A program made the position numbers and the translations under genes. Shown one piece after another: positions 25,878-35,345 of a stretch of DNA of 64,000 nt. The stretch spans positions 3,926 through 67,925 of the forward strand of contig CAAFNI010000008.1 of the NCBI GenBank assembly GCA_900764215.1. Direction: 5' to 3'. Source of the DNA: an uncultured Sutterella sp. (GTDB lineage Bacteria > Pseudomonadota > Gammaproteobacteria > Burkholderiales > Burkholderiaceae_F). Numbering within the stretch: position 1 is the first letter of the stretch; every line of letters begins with the position of its first letter. The notes under the pieces are model-generated. The model did not search any database and was not told the DNA's origin. It was given only the letters and a program-made list of their open reading frames with translations.

Positions 25878-26954
25878 TCAGAAGAGCGCCGGCCGGAAGT
25901 CCCGCTCATCTCGACAGAGCTTCAAGAGCTTCACTACCGGCGCCGGCAAGCCGACCGACGCCGTATCCTCCGGAGCAAAAAGGGTGAAGCCCTCCGGTGC
26001 GCATCCCGCCGCCAGATCCACGGACATGGGATGAATGATGAGACGATAATGAGTGAACTCATGCACCAGCGGCTCGAATCTGATCGTACGGAGGATGCCT
26101 CCCTCAAGTTCCGGACAAACCGATAGCGGATCCGACGTTTCCATGGAGTCGTCCTTCTGACGAATCGGCGGCGTCCAGAGGCCGTGCCAGACGCCTTTTT
26201 CCGTACGGCGACGCAGCCAAACAGCGCGCCCCGTAAATGCAAACACCATGATTGCATGCCTCACCGGACGTTCCCGACGAGGCTTCTTGCCCGGAAAATC
26301 AGCTACCCGCCCCGACAGACGAGCGCCGCAGCAGTCCGCCAAGGGACAGGCGCCGCAGTCGGGACTGCGCTTGCAGAGCATCGCCCCGAAATCCATCAAT
26401 GCCTGCGTATAGGCCGGCATGCGGTCGCCTGCCGGCAGAAGCGAGGCGGCAAGCTCGCGGATCGCCTTCACGAAGGCTGGCTGAGCAGCATTGCCCTCGA
26501 CCATGAACACGCGCGCAAGTACGCGCTGCGCATTCCCGTCCGCCATGACGGCTCTCTCGCGAAAAGCGAAAGCCGCCACGGCCCCCGCGGTCGAGGGACC
26601 AAGTCCGGGAAGCTTTTCAAGCTCGTGCGCGGTTTTCGGGCACTTCCCATCCATTTCATTCACGATGATCCGCACGGTCTTCAGAAGATTTCGGGCGCGT
26701 GAATAATAGCCTAGCCCGGCCCAAAGAGCCATCACGTCATCGTCGGCCGCTGCCGCCAGAAGCGCCGGCGTCGGGAAGGCAGCCATGAAGGCACGATATT
26801 TTGGCAGAACCGATATGACCTGCGTCTGCTGCAGCATCACTTCTGAAACGAGTCTCGGATACCAGTCCTCAACCTGCCACGGCAAGTCGTGCCTGCCGCA
26901 GGCTTCATGCCAGTCAACGATTGCATCTGCAAATAACTTCCGGGGATCCCGCAT
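25878..26954 (-). CDS. mutY: Adenine DNA glycosylase MutY
   Basis: 358 residues. It removes A mispaired with 8-oxo-G. The HhH-GPD domain has LVSEVMLQQTQV with the catalytic Glu, the hairpin LPGLGPSTAGAV and the catalytic Asp in VMADGNAQRVLARV. The iron-sulfur ligands read C-x5-C-x2-C-x5-C (from CKRSPDCGACPLADCC); most MutY proteins have six residues in the first gap. The C-terminal NUDIX-like domain for 8-oxo-G recognition is present (VWLRRRTEKGVWHGLWTPP). ATG 26954 has AAGGA upstream and gives MRDPRKLF. It converges on rapZ and is divergent from the TPR gene. Confidence 0.94.
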   Translation of the reverse strand: MRDPRKLFADAIVDWHEACGRHDLPWQVEDWYPRLVSEVMLQQTQVISVLPKYRAFMAAFPTPALLAAAADDDVMALWAGLGYYSRARNLLKTVRIIVNEMDGKCPKTAHELEKLPGLGPSTAGAVAAFAFRERAVMADGNAQRVLARVFMVEGNAAQPAFVKAIRELAASLLPAGDRMPAYTQALMDFGAMLCKRSPDCGACPLADCCGARLSGRVADFPGKKPRRERPVRHAIMVFAFTGRAVWLRRRTEKGVWHGLWTPPIRQKDDSMETSDPLSVCPELEGGILRTIRFEPLVHEFTHYRLIIHPMSVDLAAGCAPEGFTLFAPEDTASVGLPAPVVKLLKLCRDERDFRPALF

Positions 26955-27029
26955 GCCGCATTCCTTGAAATTTCGAGGTAAAGTACGGAGACACTCTACA
27001 CCAACGGCTTCCCCAGCCTTCATACACTC

Positions 27030-28760
27030 ATGACTGGAAAACTATTCAAAATAGCGGCCGTGCTCGCCGCCTTCGCCGCAACCGCGGGCGGCGCAGCGGC
27101 ATTCCCGGGCGCCGACACGCATTCGTCTGAATCGCGCGACGCAGCCCAATCCCTCTATGAGGTCATTGCCGCCGAAATCGCGGCGCACAGAGAACAGCCC
27201 GAAGTCGCACTGGCGCTTCTCGACAAGACGCTTGAGCGCACAAAGTCCTCCGAAGTGGCCGAACTCGCCTGGCGCACGGCTCTTCAGACACGACAGCCGG
27301 AAATCGTGCTTGATCAGGCTCACGCCTGGGCCGCGATTGATCCGAAGGCTGAACTCGCACAGCGCACGATCCTCGTCAATGCCGTTGAAAAAGGCCTCCA
27401 GTCCGAATATGTCGAACAGTTGTCCCGGCTCTATGCCGGCGCAGAGGACAAGGCCGCGCTGGTTGCAGACGTCACAACCCTTCTCTCCCAGCCCGAACTC
27501 GCCTCCTCCGCACTCGAATCTGTCCTGTCTGCGTACTGGGAGAAAGAGGCCGAAAGCGCCGAGGTCCAGCTTGCCGTCGGTCTCTTCCGGAAGGCCCGCC
27601 ACGACATTCCCGGCGCCTGCCGCGCCGGCAGAGCCGCCATTCGGCTCTCGCCTGCGAGCGAACAAGTGCTCACCTCGGCAGCCGATCTCTGTTGGCAGGC
27701 CGATCGAGCCCAGACGGAGGCCATGCTCAAGAACTACCTCTCCAAACATCCAGACGCTGCGGCTGTCAGGCTCATTCATGCCCGGGTGCTCTCCCGCACT
27801 GGCCGAATCGCCGAAGCCATGAAGGACGTTGACCGTGCCGTCAAGGACTCTCCCGACACAGCTCTGATTGCGCTCAACGCCGGCCAAGTGGCGACGGACT
27901 GTCGCGCCTTCCAAAAGGCAGAGCTGTATTTCACCCGCTACATCGACCTTGTGGCCGAACAAAACCCCGAAGCGGACTTCGCAAGCAGCGACATCTGGCT
28001 CAAGCTCGCGGGCGTCATGCACGAAAACGGCCGTCACCAAGAGGAGGCGGATGCGCTCGCCTCGCTTACGGACGGCGAGCTTGCGCCTCAGGCCAGGCTT
28101 CGCGAAGCCGCAGCCCTGGCCGAGGTTAAAAGAGTCGAAGACGCACGGGCCGTGCTTCAAAATGCCGCCGAAGACTATCCTGAGCATTTCAACCTCTTCA
28201 CGACTGGAGAGGCTCAGATGCTCATTGAGGCCGGAATGCCCGAAGACGCATTGCTCGTCATGACGTCGGCCTGTGCAAAGCAACCCGACGACGTCTCCCT
28301 CGCATACGACACGGCGATGATCGCTCAGAATGTCGGCCGGCTGGAGACAGCCGAATCCATCCTCAAGAGCATTCTCTCGGCTGACCCAGATCACATTCAG
28401 GCCGGCAACGCGCTTGCCTATCTTTGGGTGACGCGTGACACCAACCTGCCCGAAGCTCGACGACTTCTTGAACACGCCTACCGCCTGGCGCCCGTCGATC
28501 CATACGTGCTCGACAGCATGGGCTGGCTCTGCTTCAAGGAAGGCCGCTACGACCAAGCGGCTGAATTTACGCTTGCGTCTCTCAAGCGCCTCTTTGACGT
28601 CGAAGTAGCCTGCCATCTTGTCGAAATTCTCGCCGTTTCCGGTCGTGACCGAGAAGCCGAAAAGCTCTTCCGGGAACTGGAGCAGCGAGCAGGGGCAGAT
28701 GCCCGCGTGCTTGACCTAGCCCAACGCCTCAAGTACGACTCTACGGGCACCACCCCATGA
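27030..28760 (+). CDS. Exported tetratricopeptide repeat protein
   Basis: 576 residues. A signal peptide (about 1-24, Ala-rich, ending AAA-FPG) precedes many TPR-type helical pairs. Repeats are clearest in the C-terminal half, e.g. AGNALAYLWVTRDTNLPEAR and DPYVLDSMGWLCFKEGRYD. Such proteins are encoded upstream of lolB and ispE in many Betaproteobacteria and are thought to act as periplasmic or outer-membrane scaffolds. No lipobox is visible. It overlaps lolB by ATGA and probably shares its transcript. Confidence 0.85.
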   Translation: MTGKLFKIAAVLAAFAATAGGAAAFPGADTHSSESRDAAQSLYEVIAAEIAAHREQPEVALALLDKTLERTKSSEVAELAWRTALQTRQPEIVLDQAHAWAAIDPKAELAQRTILVNAVEKGLQSEYVEQLSRLYAGAEDKAALVADVTTLLSQPELASSALESVLSAYWEKEAESAEVQLAVGLFRKARHDIPGACRAGRAAIRLSPASEQVLTSAADLCWQADRAQTEAMLKNYLSKHPDAAAVRLIHARVLSRTGRIAEAMKDVDRAVKDSPDTALIALNAGQVATDCRAFQKAELYFTRYIDLVAEQNPEADFASSDIWLKLAGVMHENGRHQEEADALASLTDGELAPQARLREAAALAEVKRVEDARAVLQNAAEDYPEHFNLFTTGEAQMLIEAGMPEDALLVMTSACAKQPDDVSLAYDTAMIAQNVGRLETAESILKSILSADPDHIQAGNALAYLWVTRDTNLPEARRLLEHAYRLAPVDPYVLDSMGWLCFKEGRYDQAAEFTLASLKRLFDVEVACHLVEILAVSGRDREAEKLFRELEQRAGADARVLDLAQRLKYDSTGTTP

Positions 28761-29254
28761 AACGCCGCACCCTTTTGTCACTATCGGCCGCAGTCTTGAT
28801 CCTCGGCGGTTGCGCAACCGGAGAAACCCCGCTTTTTGAAAGGAGCGGCCGTTTCTCTCTCGTTTCAATCTCCTCCTCAGGGAAACGCGAGGCAGTCAAC
28901 GGCCGTTTCTCTTTGCAGCGAACGCCCGCCAGCCTGCGCCTCAACTTGATGACGCCGCTCAACGGCATCCTCGCCCGCATTGAAGTCACGACGCGAGGCG
29001 CCGTGCTTCAGACGGCCCGGGACGAACAATCCTTCAGCGCCCCCACCGCCGAAGAGCTCATGGAACGCGTGACCGGCATCTCGGTACCCGTGGAAGCGCT
29101 AGAACAATGGTTAACGACGACCGACGATCAGATTTCTGAATACGGTTGGAGCGTCCGCGTGCTCAAGCGCAGAAGCGACGGCATGCCTGGCACGATCCGA
29201 GCCTCGTCCGCCGGCTCCGGCGTATCTCTCACTCTCACCATGGACGATGACTGA
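28757..29254 (+). CDS. lolB: Outer-membrane lipoprotein LolB
   Basis: 165 residues with lipobox ILGGC (Cys at about 19). LolB accepts lipoproteins from LolA and inserts them in the outer membrane. The SGRFSL and VNGRFSLQRTP strands and LMTPLNGILARIEV match LolB. The call is backed by the conserved place before ispE. It is shorter than E. coli LolB (207 precursor residues), lacking part of the C-terminal region, but the fold core appears present. It overlaps the TPR gene by four bases. Confidence 0.88.
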   Translation: MKRRTLLSLSAAVLILGGCATGETPLFERSGRFSLVSISSSGKREAVNGRFSLQRTPASLRLNLMTPLNGILARIEVTTRGAVLQTARDEQSFSAPTAEELMERVTGISVPVEALEQWLTTTDDQISEYGWSVRVLKRRSDGMPGTIRASSAGSGVSLTLTMDDD

Positions 29255-29256
29255 CA

Positions 29257-30123
29257 ATGTTGTCCGACAGTGCTCTGCTCGGCCTACCCGCCCCGGCCAA
29301 ACTCAATCTCTTTCTGCACGTCCTGGGCCGACGCCCGGACGGCAAGCATCTGCTTGAATCCGTCTTCACGCTCATCGATCTGCATGACACGATCGATCTT
29401 TTCAGACTCGAGGCCCCATCCATCGAGCGCACGGGAAACGTGATCGGTGATCCTGAGAAGGATCTTTGCGTACGCGCGGCACGCCTTCTCATGGAAGCCT
29501 TCGACGTCAAGGGCGGCGTCCGCATTCATGTCGAAAAACGCATTCCCGCCGGAGCAGGCATGGGCGGCGGCAGTTCCGACGCAGCAACGACACTTATCGG
29601 CCTCAACCGGCTCTTCGGCCTAAACCTCTCCCGAGAAGTCTTGATGGATATCGGCGAGACGCTCGGAGCCGACGTTCCCTTTTTCATTTTTGGTCAAACG
29701 GGCTTTGTGGAAGGCATTGGCGAGATCATTACACCCCTTGAGATTCCAACCGCATCATATGCCGTCATCTGGCCCGGACGAAGCCTTTCCACTGCTGAGA
29801 TTTTTGCAGCTCCAAACTTGACAAGAAATACCAAATCACTGAAAATAGACATCCTTTCAGGCAAGGCACTGGAAATTTGGCCGAATCTGTACGGGCACAA
29901 CGACCTGCAGAACGTGGCGCAAGCGCTTGAGCACCGGGTGACAGAGAGTCTCGAGTTGCTCGCCTGCGGCACGCACGATGCCAGAATGACTGGTTCCGGC
30001 AGCGCCGTATTCGGCGTCATCGCCAACCCCGGCAGCTACAAGTTGCCGCAGTTGCCGGACGACTGGAAGGGATTTGCCGTAAAGTCACTCCGTGAACACC
30101 CGCTCTCGGCTTGGCTTGACTAA
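29257..30123 (+). CDS. ispE: 4-diphosphocytidyl-2-C-methyl-D-erythritol kinase
   Basis: 288 residues, GHMP kinase of the MEP isoprenoid pathway. It phosphorylates the 2-OH of CDP-methylerythritol. The N-terminal PAPAKLNLFLHVLGRRPDG block holds the catalytic Lys, and the glycine-rich ATP loop is PAGAGMGGGSSDAATTL. The C-terminal motif MTGSGSAVFG is also present. It starts two bases after the lolB stop and ends just before tRNA-Gln, a common arrangement in this class. Confidence 0.95.
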   Translation: MLSDSALLGLPAPAKLNLFLHVLGRRPDGKHLLESVFTLIDLHDTIDLFRLEAPSIERTGNVIGDPEKDLCVRAARLLMEAFDVKGGVRIHVEKRIPAGAGMGGGSSDAATTLIGLNRLFGLNLSREVLMDIGETLGADVPFFIFGQTGFVEGIGEIITPLEIPTASYAVIWPGRSLSTAEIFAAPNLTRNTKSLKIDILSGKALEIWPNLYGHNDLQNVAQALEHRVTESLELLACGTHDARMTGSGSAVFGVIANPGSYKLPQLPDDWKGFAVKSLREHPLSAWLD

Positions 30124-30135
30124 ATAACAATCGGT

Positions 30136-30213
30136 AGGGGTATAGCCAAGCTGGCCTAAGGCACCGGATTTTGATTCCGGCATTCGAAGGTTCGAATCCT
30201 TCTACCCCTGCCA
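30136..30213 (+). tRNA. tRNA-Gln (anticodon TTG), CCA encoded
   Basis: The cloverleaf is complete: acceptor AGGGGTA / TACCCCT, D arm, anticodon arm CCGGA-TTTTGAT-TCCGG with anticodon TTG, T arm with GGTTCGAATCC, discriminator G and encoded CCA. It closely resembles E. coli tRNA-Gln. It lies between ispE and prs. Confidence 0.97.
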
Positions 30214-30225
30214 GCACAAAAACGA

Positions 30226-30265
30226 AAAGGGATGGGAGGCAACAAATGCACTCCCTTTCTTTTTT
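30226..30265 (+). terminator. Probable terminator after tRNA-Gln
   Basis: Arms AAAGGGA (30226-30232) and TCCCTTT (30252-30258) flank a 19-base loop, followed by CTTTTTT. Confidence 0.6.
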
Positions 30266-30350
30266 CAGGGCCGTCTTTGTGTTACCCTGACGGCTTCCCT
30301 GTTGTTAACTGCGAGAGCGCAAGCCCCCGCCCACGAAAAGAGCTTAAGTC

Positions 30351-31310
30351 ATGGATCCCATGGTTCCGGAAAGTATGATGGTCTTCACGGGCAATGCCAA
30401 CCCGAAACTTGCTCAGGCCGTCACGAAATATCTCAACATTCCCCTTGGCTCCGCCACCGTCAACCGCTTCAGCGACGGCGAAGTCATGGTTCAGCTGCTC
30501 GACAATGTGCGCGGCAAGGATGTCTTCATTCTTCAGAGCACCTGCGCTCCGACGAACGACAACCTGATGGAACTCATGATCATGGTTGACGCCCTCAAGC
30601 GCGCCTCCGCCCGCCGCATCACGGCTGCGATCCCCTACTACGGCTATGCCCGTCAGGACCGCCGTCCGCGCTCCACTCGCGTGGCCATCTCCGCCAAAGT
30701 CGTCGCCAACATGCTTCAGTCCGTCGGTGTCGACCGCGTCCTTACGATGGACCTGCACGCCGACCAGATTCAGGGCTTCTTTGACATTCCGGTCGACAAC
30801 ATCTATGCCACCCCGGTGCTCCTCAACGACCTCGTCGAACGCAAGTACGATGATCTGATGGTCGTTTCGCCTGACGTCGGCGGCGTCGTTCGCGCACGCG
30901 CCATGGCCAAAGCTCTCGAAGTGGATCTGGCCATCATCGACAAGCGCCGTCCGCGCGCCAATGTCGCTGAAATCATGAACATCATCGGAGAGGTCAAGGG
31001 CCGCACCTGCGTCATTACTGACGACATCGTCGACACGGCCGGCACGCTCTGCAATGCCGCCGGCGCCCTGAAGGACCGTGGCGCCAAGCGCGTGGTCGCC
31101 TACATCACGCACCCCGTGCTCTCCGGCGCCGCTGTCGAACGCATCACGAACTCCGCTCTCGACGAGTTGGTCGTCACGGACACCATTCCGCTGTCTGCCG
31201 CCGCCGAAGCCTGCCCGAAGATCCGCCAGGTTTCCTGCGCCGCGATCATCGGTGAAACCCTTTCACGCATTGCCCGTGAAGATTCCGTGAGCAACCTATT
31301 CACGGAATAA
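30351..31310 (+). CDS. prs: Ribose-phosphate pyrophosphokinase
   Basis: 319 residues. It makes PRPP from ribose 5-phosphate and ATP. Class I PRPP synthetase signatures are the flexible [12 protein letters not shown] loop, the metal-binding [11 protein letters not shown] and the PRPP-binding [13 protein letters not shown]. Length and residues are standard. It follows tRNA-Gln and precedes rplY, as in many Betaproteobacteria. The first Met residues ([10 protein letters not shown]) leave some doubt about which ATG is used. Confidence 0.96.
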   Translation: MDPMVPESMMVFTGNANPKLAQAVTKYLNIPLGSATVNRFSDGEVMVQLLDNVRGKDVFILQSTCAPTNDNLMELMIMVDALKRASARRITAAIPYYGYARQDRRPRSTRVAISAKVVANMLQSVGVDRVLTMDLHADQIQGFFDIPVDNIYATPVLLNDLVERKYDDLMVVSPDVGGVVRARAMAKALEVDLAIIDKRRPRANVAEIMNIIGEVKGRTCVITDDIVDTAGTLCNAAGALKDRGAKRVVAYITHPVLSGAAVERITNSALDELVVTDTIPLSAAAEACPKIRQVSCAAIIGETLSRIAREDSVSNLFTE

Positions 31311-31324
31311 AAACCTTTTTACTC

Positions 31325-31361
31325 GTTCCCGCAGTTGGTCGCGACCGCAGGAACCTTTTTC
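31325..31361 (+). terminator. Intrinsic terminator or attenuator between prs and rplY
   Basis: GTTCC (31325-31329) pairs with GGAAC (31350-31354), with further inner pairs and a self-complementary GGTCGCGACC (31337-31346), followed by CTTTTTC. rplY starts 22 bases later, so some read-through is likely. Confidence 0.65.
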
Positions 31362-31382
31362 TTAACTTTTAGGAGTCATCCA

Positions 31383-31994
31383 ATGAACATCATCGCCACC
31401 ACGCGTAACGTGCAGGGTACGGGTGCGAGCCGCCGCCTTCGCCGCGCGGACAAGCTGCCGGGCATCGTCTACGGCGGCAATCTCCCCGCTACGCCGATCG
31501 AGCTCGAACACAATCCGATTTTCTACGCTCTGCGCAAGGAAAAGTTCCACGCCTCGATCCTGACGATGGAACTCGACGGCAAGGAAGAACTCGTCGTTCT
31601 CCGCGCCTTCCAGATGCACCCGTACAAGCCGCAGGTCATGCACATCGACTTCCAGCGCATCAACCCGAACGAAAAGGTCACGATGCGCGTGCCCCTGCAC
31701 TTCCAGGGCGAAGAAGAATCCCCGGCCGTCAAGGTTTCCAAGTGCATCGTTTCCCATGCCGTGTCCGCCATTGAAGTGACCTGCATGCCGAAGGAACTGC
31801 CGGAATTCATCGCCGTCGATCTTTCCAAGCTTGAAGCCGGTCAGACGTTCCACGCCTCCATGCTTCAGCTTCCGGAAGGCATTGAAGTCCACTCCAAGTC
31901 CGGTGAAGACGTTGTTCTCGCCACGGTCGCCCTGCCGGTTGAGGAAGAAGTTCCGGCCGCTGAAGGCGAAGCCGCTGAAACCCCGGCTGCCTAA
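31383..31994 (+). CDS. rplY: Large ribosomal subunit protein bL25 (long Ctc form)
   Basis: 203 residues, the two-domain TL5/Ctc form that binds 5S rRNA. The N-terminal L25 domain includes GASRRLRRADKLPGIVYGG and the second beta domain follows from about residue 100. An acidic Ala/Glu tail ends the protein. TAGGAG lies before ATG 31383; an upstream ATG at 31335 falls inside the prs-rplY hairpin region and was rejected. It is followed by a strong terminator. Confidence 0.95.
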   Translation: MNIIATTRNVQGTGASRRLRRADKLPGIVYGGNLPATPIELEHNPIFYALRKEKFHASILTMELDGKEELVVLRAFQMHPYKPQVMHIDFQRINPNEKVTMRVPLHFQGEEESPAVKVSKCIVSHAVSAIEVTCMPKELPEFIAVDLSKLEAGQTFHASMLQLPEGIEVHSKSGEDVVLATVALPVEEEVPAAEGEAAETPAA

Positions 31995-32028
31995 TAAGTT
32001 TCTGATTTGATTCAGATGCTTTGACAGA

Positions 32029-32062
32029 ATCCGCAGGGAACTCCTCCCTGCGGATCTTTTTT
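32029..32062 (+). terminator. Intrinsic terminator after rplY
   Basis: Perfect 11-base stem ATCCGCAGGGA (32029-32039) / TCCCTGCGGAT (32045-32055), followed by CTTTTTTG. Confidence 0.92.
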
Positions 32063-32273
32063 GTACGAAGGGCATTCCCTTCCGAAGACCCTGACACGGT
32101 CTTTCATACCTCTGCGACCGCTGCCCGAAGCGCCGCCCACAAGCCGTTTGCCCCTTCCAGAAAGTTCGCGTCGTTCGTTATGTGCGGGGAAAACGGATCC
32201 TTCTCTTTCTCCAGACGTCCGATTGACTTCCGCAGCTAGCGGGACGGCCGTCACAACTTTTCAACACGCATTC

Positions 32274-34082
32274 ATGACGACTTTCTCCGAACTCGGCCTG
32301 TCCGACTCCATCGTTTCCTCACTTACCGAACTCGGTTTTGAGGAACCCACGCCCATTCAGAACGAAGCCATTCCTGCTCTCCTGACGGGAGCCGACGTGC
32401 TTGGCCGCGCCGCCACAGGCACTGGCAAGACCGCCGCATTCTCTCTTCCGCTCCTTGAACGCCACGTACTTGGACAGGAAGCCGATGCACCGCTCGTCCT
32501 GGTTCTCACTCCGACCCGCGAACTCTGCCTGCAGGTGAGCGAAGCCTTCCACAACTACGGCCGTCAAGCCGGTGTTGTCGTGACCCCGATTTACGGCGGT
32601 CAGGACTACAGCCGCCAGATTCGTGCCCTACGCCGCGGTACGCATGTCGTCGTGGCTACGCCGGGCCGTGCACTCGATCATATCGGCCGCGGCACGCTCG
32701 ACCTCGCGAACATCAAGGCCATCGTCCTCGACGAAGCCGACGAAATGCTCGATCTGGGCTTTGCGGACGAGCTTGACGCCATTTTCGATGCGCTTCCGGG
32801 ACACGTTCAGACGGCGCTCTTTTCCGCAACCCTCCCCCCAAAGATCGCCCGAATCGCCGAGACCCGCCTCGTTGATCCTGTCCGCATCACGATTGCCAAG
32901 GAAAAAACCGCCGAGGGTGAAGCGCCCCGCGTCCCGCAGATAGCCTACGTTGTGGGGCACAACTACCGCACGACGGCTCTCGGCCGCATTCTTGACCTGG
33001 AGGCGCCCGAACTCGCCATCATCTTCACGCGCACCCGCATGGAGGTGGATGACCTTACGGAATCTCTCCGCGCCCGCGGCTTTAGCGTTGAAGCCCTTCA
33101 CGGCGGCCTTGATCAGCCGACCCGCGACCGCGTCATGAAGCGCGCCCGCTCCGGGCAGATCGACGCCATCGTAGCGACCGACGTCGCCGCCCGCGGCATC
33201 GACCTCGAAAACCTCACCCATGTGATCAACTTCGGCATCCCGGCATCTTACGAAACGTACGTCCACCGAATCGGACGCACCGGCCGAGCCGGCCGCACCG
33301 GCACTGCCATCACCATTCTCGAACCTCGCGAACATCGTCATCTGCGCGCCATTGAGAGCATCACCAAGGCGCGCATTGAAGTGCGCTCCGTTCCGTCCGC
33401 TACGGACGTCCGCGCTCGCCGCTTGGAAATGATGCGCGGCTCTCTTGCTGAGATTCTCGAAGCTGGCGACCTTGACCGCTTCCGCGTCGTCGTCGAATCC
33501 CTCTGCGAAGAATACGATCCCTTCGACGTGGCGGCCGCCGCCATGAAGCTCGCGCAGGAAAACGAAGGCACCAACGACGACGATACGGAAATCCCGGCCT
33601 ACTCGCCCTTCGAGCGGCCCCGCCGTGAACGCGGCGACAAGCCAGTGCGCGGTGAACGCGCCCCGCGTCGCGAACGCCGTGAAACCCCCGAAGAAGGCAT
33701 GACGCGTCTCTTCGTGGGGGCCGGACGCGATCTCGGCATTCGCCCGTCCGACATCGTCGGAGCCATTGCCAACGAAGCCGGAGTGCCGTCGAAGTGCATC
33801 GGCGCCATCGACATCAGCGACCGCTTCACAATTGTCGAGGTCGACTCCGATCGAGTCGAACAAATCATAGACGCCATGGAAGGCGTGCGCTTCAAGGGAC
33901 GCGAAACCACGGTCAAGCTTGATCGTCCGCGCCGCGAAGAGCGCGGAGACTTCCGCCGCGAACGCAATGACGACCGCAACTGGCAGCCGCGCGGCGATGA
34001 ATCGCGAGAATACCGCGGCGCCAAGACCAAACGCGACTTCCGTCGTGAAGGCAGCTACGACAAGCGTGGCCCTCGCCGCTAA
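32274..34082 (+). CDS. DEAD-box ATP-dependent RNA helicase with DbpA/CsdA-type C-terminal RNA-binding domain
   Basis: 602 residues. Helicase motifs are the Q motif (LGFEEPTPIQ), I AATGTGKT, Ia PTRELCLQ, II DEAD, III SAT and VI HRIGRTGRAG. The C-terminal RRM-like domain (MTRLFVGAGRDLGIRPSDIV, about 480-555) resembles that of CsdA/DeaD and DbpA. A basic Arg/Glu/Asp-rich tail with many RRE and RGD steps follows. It is most like DeaD, which acts in cold adaptation and ribosome assembly. ATG 32274 begins MTTFSELGL; the longer upstream frame has no similarity to helicases. The 210-base leader after the rplY terminator could hold a cold-shock type 5' UTR, not proven. Confidence 0.92.
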   Translation: MTTFSELGLSDSIVSSLTELGFEEPTPIQNEAIPALLTGADVLGRAATGTGKTAAFSLPLLERHVLGQEADAPLVLVLTPTRELCLQVSEAFHNYGRQAGVVVTPIYGGQDYSRQIRALRRGTHVVVATPGRALDHIGRGTLDLANIKAIVLDEADEMLDLGFADELDAIFDALPGHVQTALFSATLPPKIARIAETRLVDPVRITIAKEKTAEGEAPRVPQIAYVVGHNYRTTALGRILDLEAPELAIIFTRTRMEVDDLTESLRARGFSVEALHGGLDQPTRDRVMKRARSGQIDAIVATDVAARGIDLENLTHVINFGIPASYETYVHRIGRTGRAGRTGTAITILEPREHRHLRAIESITKARIEVRSVPSATDVRARRLEMMRGSLAEILEAGDLDRFRVVVESLCEEYDPFDVAAAAMKLAQENEGTNDDDTEIPAYSPFERPRRERGDKPVRGERAPRRERRETPEEGMTRLFVGAGRDLGIRPSDIVGAIANEAGVPSKCIGAIDISDRFTIVEVDSDRVEQIIDAMEGVRFKGRETTVKLDRPRREERGDFRRERNDDRNWQPRGDESREYRGAKTKRDFRREGSYDKRGPRR

Positions 34083-34133
34083 AATGACCTTGCTTCACGC
34101 CCCCTTTGGGAGGGTTTGAACCCTGTTTTCTTC

Positions 34134-34155
34134 GGCCGGCTCTGCCGGCCTTTTC
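34134..34155 (+). terminator. Intrinsic terminator after the helicase gene
   Basis: GGCCGGC (34134-34140) pairs with GCCGGCC (34144-34150) across a TCT loop, then TTTT. Confidence 0.8.
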
Positions 34156-34169
34156 ACGCGTAAAACTTC

Positions 34170-34787
34170 ATGACCGAACAAGGAATTCGATTGATCGTCG
34201 GCCTCGGCAACCCGGGAAGCGAATACGCCCGCACCCGACATAACGCCGGCTTCTGGTTCGTCGACGAGCTCGCCCGCAAGACCGGCGCCTTCTTCCGCGA
34301 CGAGCGGAAGTTCCAGGGCGAAGTCTGCAAGACGAAAATCAGCGGCAACGACGTCTGGCTTCTCAAGCCTTCGACCTACATGAACCGCTCGGGCGATGCC
34401 GTAGTGGCGCTGGCGCTTTACTACAAGATCACGCCGGACCAGATCCTCGTCGTTCACGACGAACTCGACCTTCCACCGGGTTGCATGAAGATCAAGCTAG
34501 GCGGCGGCAATGCCGGCCACAACGGACTCAAGGACATCTCCTCCAAACTCTCTACGCCTAACTTCTGGCGCCTGCGTCTAGGCACGGGCCACCCGCGCTC
34601 GCTCGGAATGGCTCAGCAGGTGGCAGACTTCGTGCTCTCGGCGCCGTCGTCCGAACACCTGGCAGCCATTGAAGACTGCATCCGCAGCGCTCTTAACGAG
34701 ACAGCATCTCTTGCCGAGGGAGATTTCACGGGCGTCTCACGCCGTCTGGCCAAGTACGGCACGCCTCCCAAGAAGGCGGTCGAATGA
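34170..34787 (+). CDS. pth: Peptidyl-tRNA hydrolase
   Basis: 205 residues. It frees tRNA from stalled peptidyl-tRNA. The LIVGLGNPGSEYARTRHNAGF block holds the catalytic His and nearby Asn; the conserved Asp is in LVVHDELDLPPG and the second Asn in GNAGHNGLKDI. It overlaps the DUF523 gene by ATGA. Between rplY and ychF, pth is in its usual place; the helicase gene in front of it is an addition to the usual rplY-pth pair. Confidence 0.96.
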   Translation: MTEQGIRLIVGLGNPGSEYARTRHNAGFWFVDELARKTGAFFRDERKFQGEVCKTKISGNDVWLLKPSTYMNRSGDAVVALALYYKITPDQILVVHDELDLPPGCMKIKLGGGNAGHNGLKDISSKLSTPNFWRLRLGTGHPRSLGMAQQVADFVLSAPSSEHLAAIEDCIRSALNETASLAEGDFTGVSRRLAKYGTPPKKAVE

Positions 34788-35281
34788 AACTCCTTGTCAG
34801 CCGTTGCCTTCTCGGCACACCCTGCCGCTATGACGGGGCCGTGAAGTCGGATCTCCGGGACGCCCTTCGGGCCTCAGGCATCAAAGACGACTGCTGGGTC
34901 AGCATCTGCCCGGAAAGCGACGGAGGCCTGCCCACGCCGCGCGCGCCCTCTGAAATTCAAGGCACGGCCCGCGGCGTGCTTGACGGCCGAGACCGCATCA
35001 TTGATGCTAACGGTCAAGACAACACGATCTGCTTTATGCACGGTGCCCGACTCGCGGCCGACCTCTGCCTCGCGCACGGCATCCAGCTTGCGCTTCTCAA
35101 AGCCAAGAGTCCCTCCTGCGGCTTCGGTCAGATCTACAACGGCACCTTTACGGGCACGCTTGTCGCTGGCAGAGGCCTCACGGCCGAGCTGTTGTCGGAC
35201 ATCGGCGTGTGCATTTTCACGGAGAACGAGTTCGATCTTCTTCGTGCCGCCGTCAAGACGCAGCAAGATCCCCCTTGCTAA
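34784..35281 (+). CDS. DUF523 family protein
   Basis: 165 residues, cytoplasmic. DUF523 blocks are LVSRCLLGTPCRYDG, CPESDGGLPTPR and LLKAKSPSCGFGQIYNGTF. Conserved cysteines at about 8, 14, 42 and in SPSC suggest a metal or sulfur site. The function of the family is not known. It overlaps pth by four bases and lies 65 bases before ychF. Confidence 0.87.
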   Translation: MKLLVSRCLLGTPCRYDGAVKSDLRDALRASGIKDDCWVSICPESDGGLPTPRAPSEIQGTARGVLDGRDRIIDANGQDNTICFMHGARLAADLCLAHGIQLALLKAKSPSCGFGQIYNGTFTGTLVAGRGLTAELLSDIGVCIFTENEFDLLRAAVKTQQDPPC

Positions 35282-35345
35282 AATAAACCGATTTTCCTGA
35301 CGATTTCGTCTGCAACTTATTTTTTGATTTCAACAGAGATTCACC

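Noticed and set aside
27042..28616. 524-residue antisense frame over the TPR gene
   Set aside because: Same shadow effect; no domain, and the plus-strand gene has a signal peptide and conserved neighbours.
32628..33863. 411-residue antisense frame over the helicase gene
   Set aside because: Opposite to intact helicase motifs; composition is a reflection of them.
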